Shown here: one piece after another, positions 20,712-31,838 of the stretch
Numbering within the stretch: position 1 is the first letter of the stretch
Layout: every line of letters starts with the position of its first letter
Origin: Phaeodactylum tricornutum CCAP 1055/1
Taxonomy: Eukaryota; Bacillariophyta; Bacillariophyceae; Surirellales; Neidiaceae
Direction: 5' to 3'
NCBI RefSeq assembly: GCF_000150955.2
Contig: NC_011669.1
Location: 1,308,993-1,372,992, forward strand
DNA length: 64,000 nucleotides
Made by a program: the position numbers and the translations under genes
Notes under the pieces: model-generated
The model's input: only the letters and a program-made list of their open reading frames with translations
Database searches by the model: none
What the model was told of the DNA's origin: nothing

Positions 20712-22089
20712 TCATGTCAACGTTGGCAACATGTAGGTACCATTGTTGGGGTTACTTGTACTCTCTATGGAAGAATCGTCGGAATCTTTGCGTAGAATAG
20801 TGCCATCTGGTCCGATGATAATTTCTCCGGTATTGACACTGCTTTCCAGTGTCAGCTTCATAAGGTAAGCAAACAGAGCAGTATTCAATACCAGTAGCAA
20901 AGCCCAGGTCGCGTCCTTCAAACCCAGCATGATGAGGACTGCGATAACTGCCATGACGATGATGATAATGACAAAAATCTGTGATTGCCGAAGTCCCGCT
21001 GAGTTTATAAATGCTTGTTCCAAGAGTATATCCTTGTTGGGCATCTTCTGTCTCCGGAAGGCAATTGATCCAAGCAGAATGAGAGCAAAAGAGGAAAGCA
21101 CCGATATTAGAATTTTATCTGAAGCATTCCAGCCTTCGACTTCCGCATTGCGACCAACGGATTGACATTGGCGCCCACAATGCTTCTTGTACGTCCAAGC
21201 AGTCTTACAAAGAGGAGCATTTTGTTGACGCTTGATGTAGAATTGATCGTCAGCCCCATCCACGTTTACCCAGTTAACACACGTTTGGCATTGTTTGAAA
21301 GGAATCTGTTGGGAATAAATAGACTGCCATTAAGCAACACAACAAGCCAATCCGTCGCCAGGACAAAAAAACTGCATCTGCTTACATTCAAAGCCGAAAC
21401 GTCAATGACAGAATCATCGAAGCCGTCCACAGTTGATTTCTTTGAGCACGTATTGTCGGAGTAAATATTTACAGCAAGCTTTTGAGTGACGCCATCGGCG
21501 CACCCAATCTGGAAATAGTAATAGGCGCCTTGGATTTGAAAAGGTGTACATTCAATGTACTGCGCCACCTCTGGTTTGGTGTAGTCGTCGACACCTAGAT
21601 CCGACATCTGTTCGGCCAATTGTTGCAGATGGCCCGTCATGTAGTCAGGAACGCGCGAAATGTAGGTTCCCAATCGGTTTTCTTCTTGGCAATATTGCTG
21701 ATCAAACATTTCGTACATGATGTAGTCTGTCTTTTTGCTACACAAGGATGAGGACAAGGCAGTGCGGGAAAGGTGAGATAGAGCGGCAAAAAGAAGGAGG
21801 ACAAGTGAACGGAGTTGCCACCGGTCGAAGAAACTTACTAAACTATGCATCGCTTAGGGAAGATGGCGTAGTTGGTCCAATAATCAATGTCACCTCCCGA
21901 ACTGTTGGTAGCACTATTGCTGGTATTGCTGTAATATTCCATGCCGTCACCTCCGGTGATCGTATGGCTGGTGTTGTATCCTTCTTGATATCCTTCGTTA
22001 TCATAGTAGGTGTACTCAGCCATTGTAGATGACACAAAACAGAACAGAACATACCAGCTGTTCAGCTTTCTTCCATTTTCAGTCTTCAT
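20712..22089 (-). CDS. orphan secretory-route membrane protein with Cys-rich ectodomain
   Basis: Exons on the minus strand: 22089-21839, 21737-21386 and 21305-20712, introns of 101 and 80 nt, 398 residues. A signal peptide (LNSWYVLFCFVSSTMA) is followed by a Tyr/Gly/Asn-rich segment (YTYYDNEGYQEGYN), a Cys-containing ectodomain with KQCQTCVNWVN, APLCKTAWTYKKHCGRQC and several other cysteines, then a membrane helix (ILISVLSSFALILLGSIAF), a short basic loop, and two further helices (FVIIIIVMAVIAVLIML and WALLLVLNTALFAYLMKL). The tail is Asp/Ser-rich. I recall similar Cys-rich ectodomain proteins with C-terminal membrane helices in diatoms but cannot name a family. The first intron begins where a second, unspliced frame could be mistaken for a separate gene with its own signal peptide. 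Confidence 0.72.
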
Positions 22090-22876
22090 TTCTTTTCTTA
22101 TTCTAAGGTAGGACTCTTCAAAGTGAGTCTTTCTTTGTCGAATAGTAGTGATCTGAGTACAATCGCAGTCAATTAATGTTCTCTCTTCTACAATATCAAA
22201 ACGTACGTAGATCACTTTCGTCAGAGGAGATCGCCTTCCTGCTATCGAGCAGATGAGTCGGGGACTGTATCACGCTTTTTCAAAGGATGATCGGCAATGT
22301 TCACCACAGTCAATGGTCGAATTCTACAAAAAGAGTTCAGATGTGGTGTTTGGAAAGAGGCAATATGTGAAAATATTGGTCAAAATCCTTGCAGCCATAC
22401 TATTTCCTAAGTGTAAGTGTGTCGTTGTATGTACGGATTGATTTCCTGGGCCCAATGCTCATCTGGAATAGGAACGGCGAAGAAAGTCAGTATACGAGCG
22501 TGCATATGCATATGATTACACCGCATTTATATCAGCTTTACAGATCGTTTCCTGTCTACATTTATTACCATCTCACAGTAAAAACATATCTGAAACAGGT
22601 AGTCATGAATCGTACACGTGCCCGCCGCCCAAACAAGCCCAAGACAGGACAACGTAGTAACGACTGTCCATCTTTCCTCAATGTATGACGATTTTCTTCC
22701 CGACTCGAATGGACACGGATCCGGTGGCTATTTCGCCCGCGACAGCCGACCAGGCGAGGACAAAATTACTGCAAGTTGGGCCCTGGTTTTGTTTGATAAA
22801 TAATGCTGGGCCGCTGAGCGACTTCGAGGTATCTTCCCGTAGTGTGCCTTACAGTTAGTTTATTGTCTTGGTCATC
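22090..22876. other. divergent intergenic region
   Basis: Between the orphan membrane protein (minus) and the phosphoglycerate mutase (plus). Has an 8-of-9 copy of the recurrent motif, CACAGTCA, at 22305-22312. A 62-codon ATG frame at 22253-22441 shows no family resemblance and is not called. Confidence 0.5.
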
Positions 22877-25698
22877 ATGGCAATGGACGCAATCACAATG
22901 CGGAAGTTAACCCTAACTATGGCAGTCTTGCTGATAGTTAGCGGGTGTGAGGCGCTCCTAGTTTTTCTTCCTCGCCGATCCCCATTCACTGTAATTTCGA
23001 CTCGATCTTCCACGAATTCGGCTGGGTTGCTTCATCTGCATAGCAAAGCCAACGAGTCGGATGGTTTGGAAGGGAAATGGATCAAAGTGTCTTCCGCTCT
23101 GGACGAAGGTGTCGATGCAGCGAATGAAGAAAAGGAAGGCGCCTTTCTGTCAAGCGATTACAACAGCATGAATGGTTACAATACTGATCTAAATCGATAC
23201 CATACCATGTTGCGTGAACGGGGAACATTCGTGGAAGCGCTCTTCGGACAACGCCGATCGTTTGTTATTGCTAAGCGTGATGGCGACGAAAATGAGGATG
23301 GATGGCGCGACATGCGACGTCAAAGGCGTCCACTTTGGAAACACTTGCTACGATTACCCATTTCGGTGGCCAAAAACGTGCTTTGGAAGCCTCCCCAGCC
23401 AGGGACATTGATTTTGATTCGCCACGGACAATCCGTGTGGAATTCCAACAAAACTTTTACGGGGTGGGTGAGTGATTTGGGATGACAAGATCGCGGATAT
23501 CATTGCAAAATCTCATGTGTCTGTGTTGTCTGGTTTTTATTGATGTAGGCGGATCCTGATTTATCAGAACTCGGCTTGCGAGAAGTCGAGCACGCTGCAC
23601 GATTGTTGTTGGAAGGTGGGTACGAGATTGATGTGGTCTTTACGTCCCGTTTGAAGCGAGCAATCCGATCCGTCTGGATTATTTTGCAAGAACTTGAGGA
23701 GGTATATTTGCCTGTCTTTAAAAGTTGGCGACTGAATGAACGCATGTACGGAGCTCTAACGGGTCTGAGCAAAAAAGAAACCGCCGAGCAGCTCGGTTCC
23801 AGTATTGTGCAGGAATGGCGAGGCTCTTTGAAGTCGCGGCCTCCGGCCTTGACACCAACTCATCCGTTTTGGCCGGGCAAGGATCGCAAATATGCGGACT
23901 TGTCGTCTGATCAAATACCGATGACGGAATCACTCATGGATTGTATGGAACGCACAGCACCAGTTTGGGAAGATAAAATCATGTACGAACTGCGCAAAGG
24001 TCGGAATGTCATGGTGGTAGCGCATGCCAATACACTGAGGGGGCTTGTCAAAACAATCGATGGTGTCAGCGACGAGGATATCCGAGAGGTTGCGATTCCA
24101 ACAGGTATTCCAATCATTTACAAATTTGATGAAAACATGAAGTCAATTCCTCCAGAAGGTGATCGACAGACCAAAAGTCAGATTCACATGAAGGGATTGT
24201 TTCTTGAGCAACCCGGGTTACTTAAAGAAGCTCTTGCTCGGGAAGAGGAGTGGTCAAAACAAGTCCCAGGTTATAACCCAACCATGGCAAAAGAGACATC
24301 GATGACTTCTTTGGAGCGGAGCTTGTTTAAACTACAAGCAGAGCGAGAAATGAACGAATGGGCAGGTCAATTCATCGATCCGGACGCTCCACATGAAGAC
24401 GACGGGAATGATGGGAATGAAGGCAAACCGATGCAATGGCAAGATTCTATCTGGGCCAAGGGGATGAACAGTGTGAAATCTGGAGAACCCTTTGATCCGG
24501 ACACAGTCGACTTTCACGAAAATAAAGATATGAAGCATGTAGATGATCTGGAAGATGTACCGTCTGAGAACGAGGTTGTGGCAAACATGGTAAGAAATCA
24601 ACCCTGTATCACCTCATTTCCAAGCGCTTACATGATTCCTGGTATGGGCAGCGTACCCGTTCGCCGGGACGCTGTGATTGTCATAATTCGTCACGGCAAG
24701 ACGGAACACAACAAACTGGGTCTATTTACAGGCTGGGAAGATGCCCCTCTAGCTAGGGAAGGTGTCGATGAAGCGCGCGAAGCCGGTCGTCTTCTCAAAG
24801 CACACGGTTTTGAGTTTGATGTTGTCTACACAAGCTGGCTGTCTCGAGCAATTGAAACTGCGTGGCACGTGATCGATGAAATGGATGCCTTGTGGTTGCC
24901 GATTGTGAAAACGTAAGTTCTCTTTTGTGCGAAAGTACTTCCTGCGCAATAAGCGACCTGACTTGTTTCTGCTGTATTAGATGGCGATTGAATGAAAGGA
25001 TGTACGGGAAATTGACTGGCTTGTCAAAGCAAATGGTGCGTCAACGCCATGGTCCCACTCAGTTTAAGAAATGGCGTCGGGGATATAAGGACCCTCCTCC
25101 GCCTGTATCATCTTTCTCTCAGCACTATCCTGGGAACGATCCGCGGTACGAAAAGTACTTAAACGATATTCGATATTCTGCTAGTGAAAGTATTATTCGC
25201 AGTATCGAAAAGGGTAGACCAACGCTGCACCGGAAATTGCCGAAATCGGAATCCTTAAAGAATTGCATGGATAGAACCATTCCGTTCTTTACCGAGCGAA
25301 TTGTTCCAGAGGCCATTGATCAAGGTAAACGTGTATTGATTTCTAGTAGTGAGAACGCAATTCGCGGTTTGCTTATGCACCTTTGTGAGATACCTGAAGA
25401 CAAGATTACAGAGCTTGAGATCCCTAACGGCCTTCCTCTTGTATTCGATTTGCGGTCAAAGTGCGTGAAGCTGCTAGATGATGGCACCGGGCGCGATCCA
25501 TTGGAAGTCCACAACTTTGGGAAGGCGGCAAGTTATCTCTTTAGACCGTGCGAGGACGAAGACGGAAATCCAGACGAAGAGTGCGATATTCGGTTTGCCA
25601 CTGATGAACGATTCGTCCTAACGAACGATGATCATGCTACTATTGCGGCTATCAAGAAGCAAATTGTATCACGTAACGAAGCTGTCCTCGCTGAATAG
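22877..25698 (+). CDS. double-domain phosphoglycerate mutase, probably plastid-targeted
   Basis: Exons 22877-23467, 23549-24912 and 24981-25698; 890 residues. Two cofactor-dependent phosphoglycerate mutase domains stand in tandem. Domain 1 (about 175-420) has LIRHGQSVWNSNKTFTGW, SRLKRAIRS, NERMYGALTG and VVAHANTLRGL, so both catalytic histidines are present. Domain 2 (about 590-850) has IIRHGKTEHNKLGLFTGW, SWLSRAIETAW and NERMYGKLTGLSK, but the second His motif reads SSSENAIRGL, so a catalytic His is missing and this half may be inactive or regulatory. The enzyme interconverts 3- and 2-phosphoglycerate. The N terminus has a signal peptide (MAVLLIVSGCEA) followed by LLVFLPRRS and a Ser/Thr/Arg-rich stretch, in keeping with plastid import. 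Start chosen at the first ATG, MAMDAIT. Confidence 0.9.
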
Positions 25699-25867
25699 GA
25701 TGTGCAGTAGCTTCGCATTTGTATGGAAGGTTTTATCATCCATTGCGAAACGACTTCGCATAAAGCTGGACTGATCTTTGGCTGGATGACAACAATCACG
25801 AGTAACAGATCTGCAGCTTGACCCTTCCTTTTATTCACAAAGATTTCAAAACACACTCTTCTATATC

Positions 25868-28800
25868 TTAAATACCCTGTGATCGCACAATTTTGATCAG
25901 TTGTTGAACTTCTTTTTTGTCAATAAAAAGAATATCCACTTTGCGAGAGCCTCCCATAAGTTTGTCACCCAACCCAGTGCCTACGTACTTTTCCAAAATG
26001 TTACCAACCTTGTCCATACTCAGAATAGGGTATTTTCGTCGACGTTGAGCTACATTCTCTGGCATAACAAGCATAGGAAGGTCCTTGTCCAGCATCACAG
26101 AAGTCAGCACTCGAAGCTCGTTGAAACAGTCGCGCAACTGAGGAATGGCCGTTGAATCGGCAAACTTTTCCAACTCATCGCAGTCCAACGCCAAATTTTT
26201 TATACCAAAGGCATCAATGCGTGCGATTGGCGGTAGACCAGAGTCGTCGAATGTGGCGGTATCACCGGGTTTTCCAGCTAACAACTTGACAAGACGTTCC
26301 GAAACATGACCACAGCATGAAAAATGGAGTCCAGCCCTAGATCCTTCGTCCATTGGACCCAACGAATTGAAAACGGATCGCATGTACCCGATCAGCCCTT
26401 CGCAATAGGCGTTCGGCATATCACGCACCGATTTTGCGACCCAGTTGAAGTTTTCCAAGGCATAGTTGATGTGCGAATCAATCTTGTTACGGCAAATCTC
26501 ATAGACCAAACTGTACGTGCTACCCATCTGCGCGTCGCAAGCTTTGTCAGCTGACTTGAGCGTCATTTCAGCGTACACAAACGTTTCGTCCAATTCCTCA
26601 GCTTTAATCATTCCTATATGACACATGCCTCGGAGAATAGTACCTAGAAAGCGAGGAAGACAATGCTGCAGAGCAGCAATATTGGCCATAATTTGTACGG
26701 CCTTTTCGACGGATCCTTCGTCCACGACATTATCACTGTCCTTCATGCCAACAGATGTCACGTTGACAAACTCGCCAATGGCATCCAAGACGTATCCGGC
26801 CGCATTACTTCCCTTCTTTGCAGAAAAGGATTGACCCAACTCCTCCTGACTCAGAGCAAATACAACCATAGCAATGGCTCGGGCGTGCAAGGACCGAATC
26901 ACAGTAGGTAAGGAGTCGGAAAAGGTGTAAGCTTGGTCGACGGCCGATCGATTGAAAGATGCTTGAGATTGTTCTTGAAACTGCAAACTGGATTTTGTAG
27001 GTTGCTGCTTCATTTGGTTCAAACCAAAAGGCAAGCCAATTTCTTCGGGGTCGGGGATTCCCGATGTGGGTTGCTGCATGGATCTTCCTTTTTGAGCAGC
27101 AGAAGAATCCGCTACTAGCATGGGGACCTTGCGATCCTCCGCCACAATTGCAGTAGTTGCGCGGAGCTGTTCATCTTGCGAAATTTTGAGGGCTCTTAGG
27201 AGGATTTCCGTGTCCAAAGCCAGTAGGTCCTTGTCGTGCCGACGGGAAGACGAACTCGGATGGACTACTTTGAGAGATGAACGGAAGCTCGACATGAGAA
27301 TTGAGGAGCGGACCAGTTCACCTAGATTGCTACGCTTGGCACGCTCGCGAATCAAATCACCCAGCTCGCTCGTCAGGGCTCGTTCATAGCGTTCGGAAGA
27401 TTCCCGTAGTCGACTGGCTGTCAAGGTCGTGCTACCTGTCGCTGCAGCAGGCGAACGAGAAACCGCGGCAAACGCTCGTGATTCTTTGCTTTCTTCAGTG
27501 TTTTCCTCTTCATCTCCAGCGAACGTCCCGACTTCCAAGGCCGCTTCGACGGCGGTAAATCCGACAATCGAAGCGCACAAGGTTGGTAGGGTCTTGCTGA
27601 AGAACGTACGATCAGATCCCAAGGTGATGTCGTCGCCTGTAAGCGCAGAGAGTGCCGATCGCTCGCTTTCTGCGTCCTCGGCACCACCATTAAAGCGATT
27701 CTGTTCATAGTACTGCACAAACTCGTCCGTCCGACCCAAGAGACGATACGCTAATTCTGCCCGTCTTACAGGGTGTACCGATTCAGGAAGGGACATGAGG
27801 ATTTCGTCTTCCTCACGGCTATTTTTATAGTAATATCGCATCGAGTTAGCAAACAAAAAGAGAAAGCATCGCGCATCAGCAATTGTATAGGAGAGACATA
27901 CCGGGAGGGTGTTTGCGAAAGTAACACTGCCGGAAGCAATACTTCGGCCCATTTGCCGGTAGCCACATTGGTCCCTGACGCAGCACCACTCAGCGTGCTC
28001 GGAGCGGTAGTTTGGGAGCGCGACGCTGTGGACCGAAAACCCAGCGATCGGGCTTTTCCGTGTCGTGACCCCCGCAAACCGTGACGCGATCCCGCCAATC
28101 CGTGTCGGGATCCGTGTCGAGAGCCACTCCCCACCAACAAGTTGCCTTCCGCGTCCGTCCCGTTGAACTCCGACAAATCCAAAAGCAGCGAAGCCGAGGC
28201 ATCCCAGCAACGGTACCATCCGAGACAGGCGGCGATCGATTCGAGTTTGCGGGCTAGTCCGTGAGAAGTGATTGTGGCGATGCGTTGCGCTTCCTTAGCG
28301 GCGTCCCGGTCCAACCAGTAGGCCGCCCGTGCCGCGCGGGCGACGGACGTTTTCTGATCCACCCGAGATACGAGATTATGAGCAGTCTGGGCCCGCCAGA
28401 CGTAGCTCGAGGGCAGATTACCCCCAAGACTTAGCTGCGACGGACCCGTGGCAACGGCGTGACCCACCTGTCGGAGTACAGCCTTACCAGCCTTCGCTTG
28501 TTCGCCATTGCGGAGTTGTACCCACCAACGATTCCAGGCCCGCCGAGCGGCTTGCAGGACTTCGGTTTCGAGCTTGGGTAGAACAATTTGGGCGCGACGC
28601 CCAAGCGGGGTTTGTTCCAGCGTCAATCGTGTTTCTTTATTTTGATTCAAACTCGCGTCCACGAGGAGTGGTTGTGTTAGAACGGTGCGGGCTTGATCGA
28701 CGGCCGCCAGTGCGGCCCGGGGACGTCCCAGCAACGCCTGTTTACGGGCTTTTTCGAGTTGCGTCGCGAGAAGCTGACAAGCCACGAGCGTTTCCGAAAG

Positions 28801-29268
28801 TGCTTTGGCCTGCGTCAGGGATTTGTGGGCTTGTTTGTGTTGATCCACGGCTTGTTGCAGGGGTCCGGCCGTTTGCGATTCCAGCGTCTGGTAAGCTTCT
28901 TCTAATCCCTGCGCCAGCTGCGCCGAAGGCTCGCCCAAAGCCGCTACTTGAGCAACACTGGAGAGGAAGACGTTGGCGTGATCGTGACAGATTTGGCCAA
29001 TCCGGGAGGCGTTGTCTTTTGTTTCTTGCACCAATTCCGTGTGCAACTCTCGGTCCAATCCTTGTTCTAGGGCCGTCGCGATTGTGGAAGCGACCAACCA
29101 TTCGTGCGTTTCGTCTTCTCCTCGACGAGCTTGCATATCGGCAACCAAACGACGTACGGATTCTTCGCGGCGTCGACGGGCTCGGACCGTCATACTGGGA
29201 GGTCCGGAACGCGACGGACTGCCCGTCGGGGTCGGGCGGTACGAGACTTCCCGTTGGCCATCCACCAT
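25868..29268 (-). CDS. SEC15: exocyst complex subunit Sec15 (EXOC6)
   Basis: Exons on the minus strand: 29268-27902 and 27818-25868, intron of 83 nt in phase 2, 1105 residues. The N-terminal part is helical and polar, with LEEAYQTLESQTAGPLQQAV and QLLATQLEKARKQALLGRPR, matching Sec15's long coiled-coil bundle. The C-terminal part has the Sec15 signature order: ARIDAFGIKNLALDCDELEKF, then LRDCFNELRVLTSVMLDKDL, and KYPILSMDKVGNILEKY, which lines up with the KY-(6)-LLEK motif near the end of animal and plant Sec15. Sec15 links Rab/Sec4 GTPases on secretory vesicles to the exocyst. About 300 residues longer than usual; the extra length is low-complexity, including repeats of SRHG near residues 375-400. 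GC content is high in the first exon. Confidence 0.8.
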
Positions 29269-29888
29269 GCTGTTATTCGCGTTCGCGTTTGTGAATGCAA
29301 TCTAACAACAACAACTGCAGTTGTGTATAGGTTGAAGGAGCTCGCTTGGAATGCTACAGAGAGATCTTTGGCACTGTACTGATTCTTGGTAGAGGATGAT
29401 TTACTGTGTATCCAAGCAAAGAAAAAATAGTCTGGTTGGATCAAACGGGCGAGCTTTGTTACAAAATTCACTGTTAACTAATAATAGTACGGATTAACAA
29501 CAAAGCAATCCTGAAAGACCTCGGCGTTGAATTCTAGAGTTGTAGTAGTACCGGAGAAAGGACTGCAAGCAAACCTTAGCACTGCTGTGAAACGGATCGA
29601 GTAGTTTGTCCTTGATTTTCAAAGGGCAGAAACTCTAAGGTATGATGTTCGACCGCGTTCTTCAAAACCTAAACCTAATGTATACAAGGCAATCCGTGAC
29701 GATAGCGAGAACGACGGGTTCCCAAAAATGTTGCGGATAACAATAAACTGTACCCATCGCGATCCACTCCGCAAACGGTCGATCGTTCCCACACGACCTG
29801 GATGAACTGTACAACAGTAGCGATTCTTACCACAACAGTAGCAGCAGCAAACACTAGTTGCATCGGTAGCAGCAGAATTCTTCGTCTG
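29269..29888. other. divergent promoter region
   Basis: Shared upstream region of Sec15 (minus) and the MYST acetyltransferase (plus). No gene or repeat recognised. Confidence 0.55.
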
Positions 29889-31527
29889 ATGGAACCTTTA
29901 AAGGCACAGGACGTTTGTCAGGTTACCTGGCGCAACGGGACGGCCTTGCCGGCCGTCGTCGTGGAACGACGAGCGATCGATCGCAAACGCAAGAAACAGA
30001 CTCAGGCTTCCGATTGGGAATACTACGTCCACTATCTTCATCAAGATCGGTACGTTTAGCTAAGGACGCGGAGGCGCCTTTCCAAATAGGTAGTCTTCTT
30101 TCACATGAATTTGGAGAATGCTGACGATAGACCCCACTAAAGTCTCTCTCTCTATATATATGTTCGAGTGTTTTGTGTGTGTGTGTGTGTGCCAAGAGGA
30201 TTGCTCACCCAACTCCACCGTATTGCTTGACAGACGTCTCGATGAATGGGTTCCATTGGATCGGTTTAAACTCGATACCTTGCAACGATCCCAGCAATCG
30301 ACTACGAAAAAACCACCGGAGTCGGTGTCACAGTCGGGGAGCGATGACGGCGCCGCTGCCGAGCCGGAGCCTGTTTCCCAAACCGCGCGACGACGGCGGA
30401 GCAGTGCATCTTTGGCCAATACAACTCCAGCTACGTCCAAAGCCGATCACGAAGACGACTCCGCTCCGACGGCATCGACGAATGAGACTCTTTTGACGGG
30501 CGGCAACTGGCATGGCGGCGGTGGCAACCACCGCTCGGATCCGGTGCTGGCCGAATGGGAACGGGAACACGAGGAAACAACCAAAATCAAAAACATTGAG
30601 TCGCTCGTGTTGGGACCGTACGTTATGGACGCCTGGTACTACAGTCCCTTTCCTAAGAATTACAGCAACCTGAAAACCCTGTACGTCTGTGAGTACTGTC
30701 TCACCTACATGCGCAAGGTCTCGTCCTATAAACACCACCGAGCGCACTGTACCACCCGCCAACCACCAGGAAAGCGCATTTATCACCAACCGCTACCCAA
30801 CGATGAAGATGCTTCCTACTTGGATGTTTACGAGCTGGACGGACAGGATGCCAAGTTGTACTGTCAAAAGCTGTGTCTACTCGCCAAACTCTTTCTGGAT
30901 CACAAGACCTTGTACTACGATGTAACCCCCTTTTATTTTTATGTGGTAGCCAAGGTTGACGACCATGGTTCGCACATTGTCGGCTATTTCTCCAAAGAAA
31001 AGGTAAGGGGATATTCTTGGTAAGCTTGCTTCATGTGCGACCACACCAAAACTCACCCCGCACTTTTTGCTTGCTTTCGAAAAAAGGTGTCGGGGGAAGG
31101 CTATAATCTCGCGTGTATCTTGACCTTCCCTCCATACCAAAAAGCGGGATTTGGCAAATTCATCATTTCTCTCAGTTACGAATTATCCAAACGGGAGAAT
31201 AAAACTGGATCCCCCGAAAAGCCCCTATCTGATCTCGGTAAGGTCTCGTACCGTTCGTATTGGACACACGTCCTGTTGAGTGTTTTGTACGAACACGACC
31301 CGCAACAGGATTTGTCCATTGCTGATTTATCTTTAACGACCGGTATCAAACAAGAAGATATTCTGTCGACTCTTCAACAACTCGAGATGATTAAAGTTTG
31401 GAAAGGGCAGCATGTCGTATATGTCAAACAAGCGGTGTTGGAGGAGTACCGAGCACTCAATAAGCGCTTTCGATTGTGTCAGCCAGAATGTTTGGAGTGG
31501 AAGCCTCCGGATGAGCACGACGCATAG
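29889..31527 (+). CDS. MYST-family histone acetyltransferase (Tip60/Esa1/MOF type)
   Basis: Exons 29889-30049, 30234-31002 and 31087-31527; 456 residues. A chromo-barrel (Tudor-knot) domain is formed across the first intron: [20 protein letters not shown], which fixed the acceptor at 30233. A Ser/Thr-rich linker follows. The MYST domain has the C2HC zinc finger ([20 protein letters not shown] and RAHC), the catalytic Cys and acetyl-CoA loop in [20 protein letters not shown], the Glu/Pro motif [11 protein letters not shown] and [14 protein letters not shown]. The enzyme should acetylate histone H4 or H2A tails in a NuA4-like or MOF-like complex. Intron 1 contains a (TG)n run. Confidence 0.93.
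30173..30191. repeat. (TG)n dinucleotide repeat in MYST intron 1
   Basis: About nine TG units in a row, 40 nt before the acceptor of intron 1. It adds unusual bulk to an intron of 184 nt, about twice the local norm. Confidence 0.85.
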
Positions 31528-31838
31528 ACGTGCCAGTCATTGTTGATGGCGGGTGCGAGTGCTAGTAGACGTCAACGCGAGGCAGTAACTCGTTACAAAA
31601 TGACAAACGCACCCTGCTATTCAATTTATTGTAGAATTGCTATGTATATGCATGAAAATTCATGAGTTAGTAGTTCGTAGGTGAGAAGGACAATGGCAAC
31701 CATTTCGTTGGTAACGTCGCCCGCAGTGTTGCAAGGCAGTGCTGCTTTTTGTCGGTTTCACTATGTCGAATATACCGATGTACTGGTGCTGACCTTGTTC
31801 GGTGTACAGCACTTCACGTTCCCTCTGGTAAAGTATGC
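31528..31838. other. convergent intergenic region
   Basis: 3' flanks of the MYST gene (plus) and the pseudokinase (minus). Nothing recognised. Confidence 0.55.

Noticed and set aside
21266-21850. Separate gene with its own signal peptide
   Set aside because: Its first 35 residues come from an intron; splice sites and frame join it to the upstream and downstream exons of the orphan membrane protein.
22253-22441. 62-codon ATG frame in the divergent spacer
   Set aside because: No homologue recognised and no composition signal; could be a small gene but cannot be supported.
28329-29294. 321-codon open frame on the plus strand
   Set aside because: It is antisense to the GC-rich first exon of Sec15, whose frame has family support.
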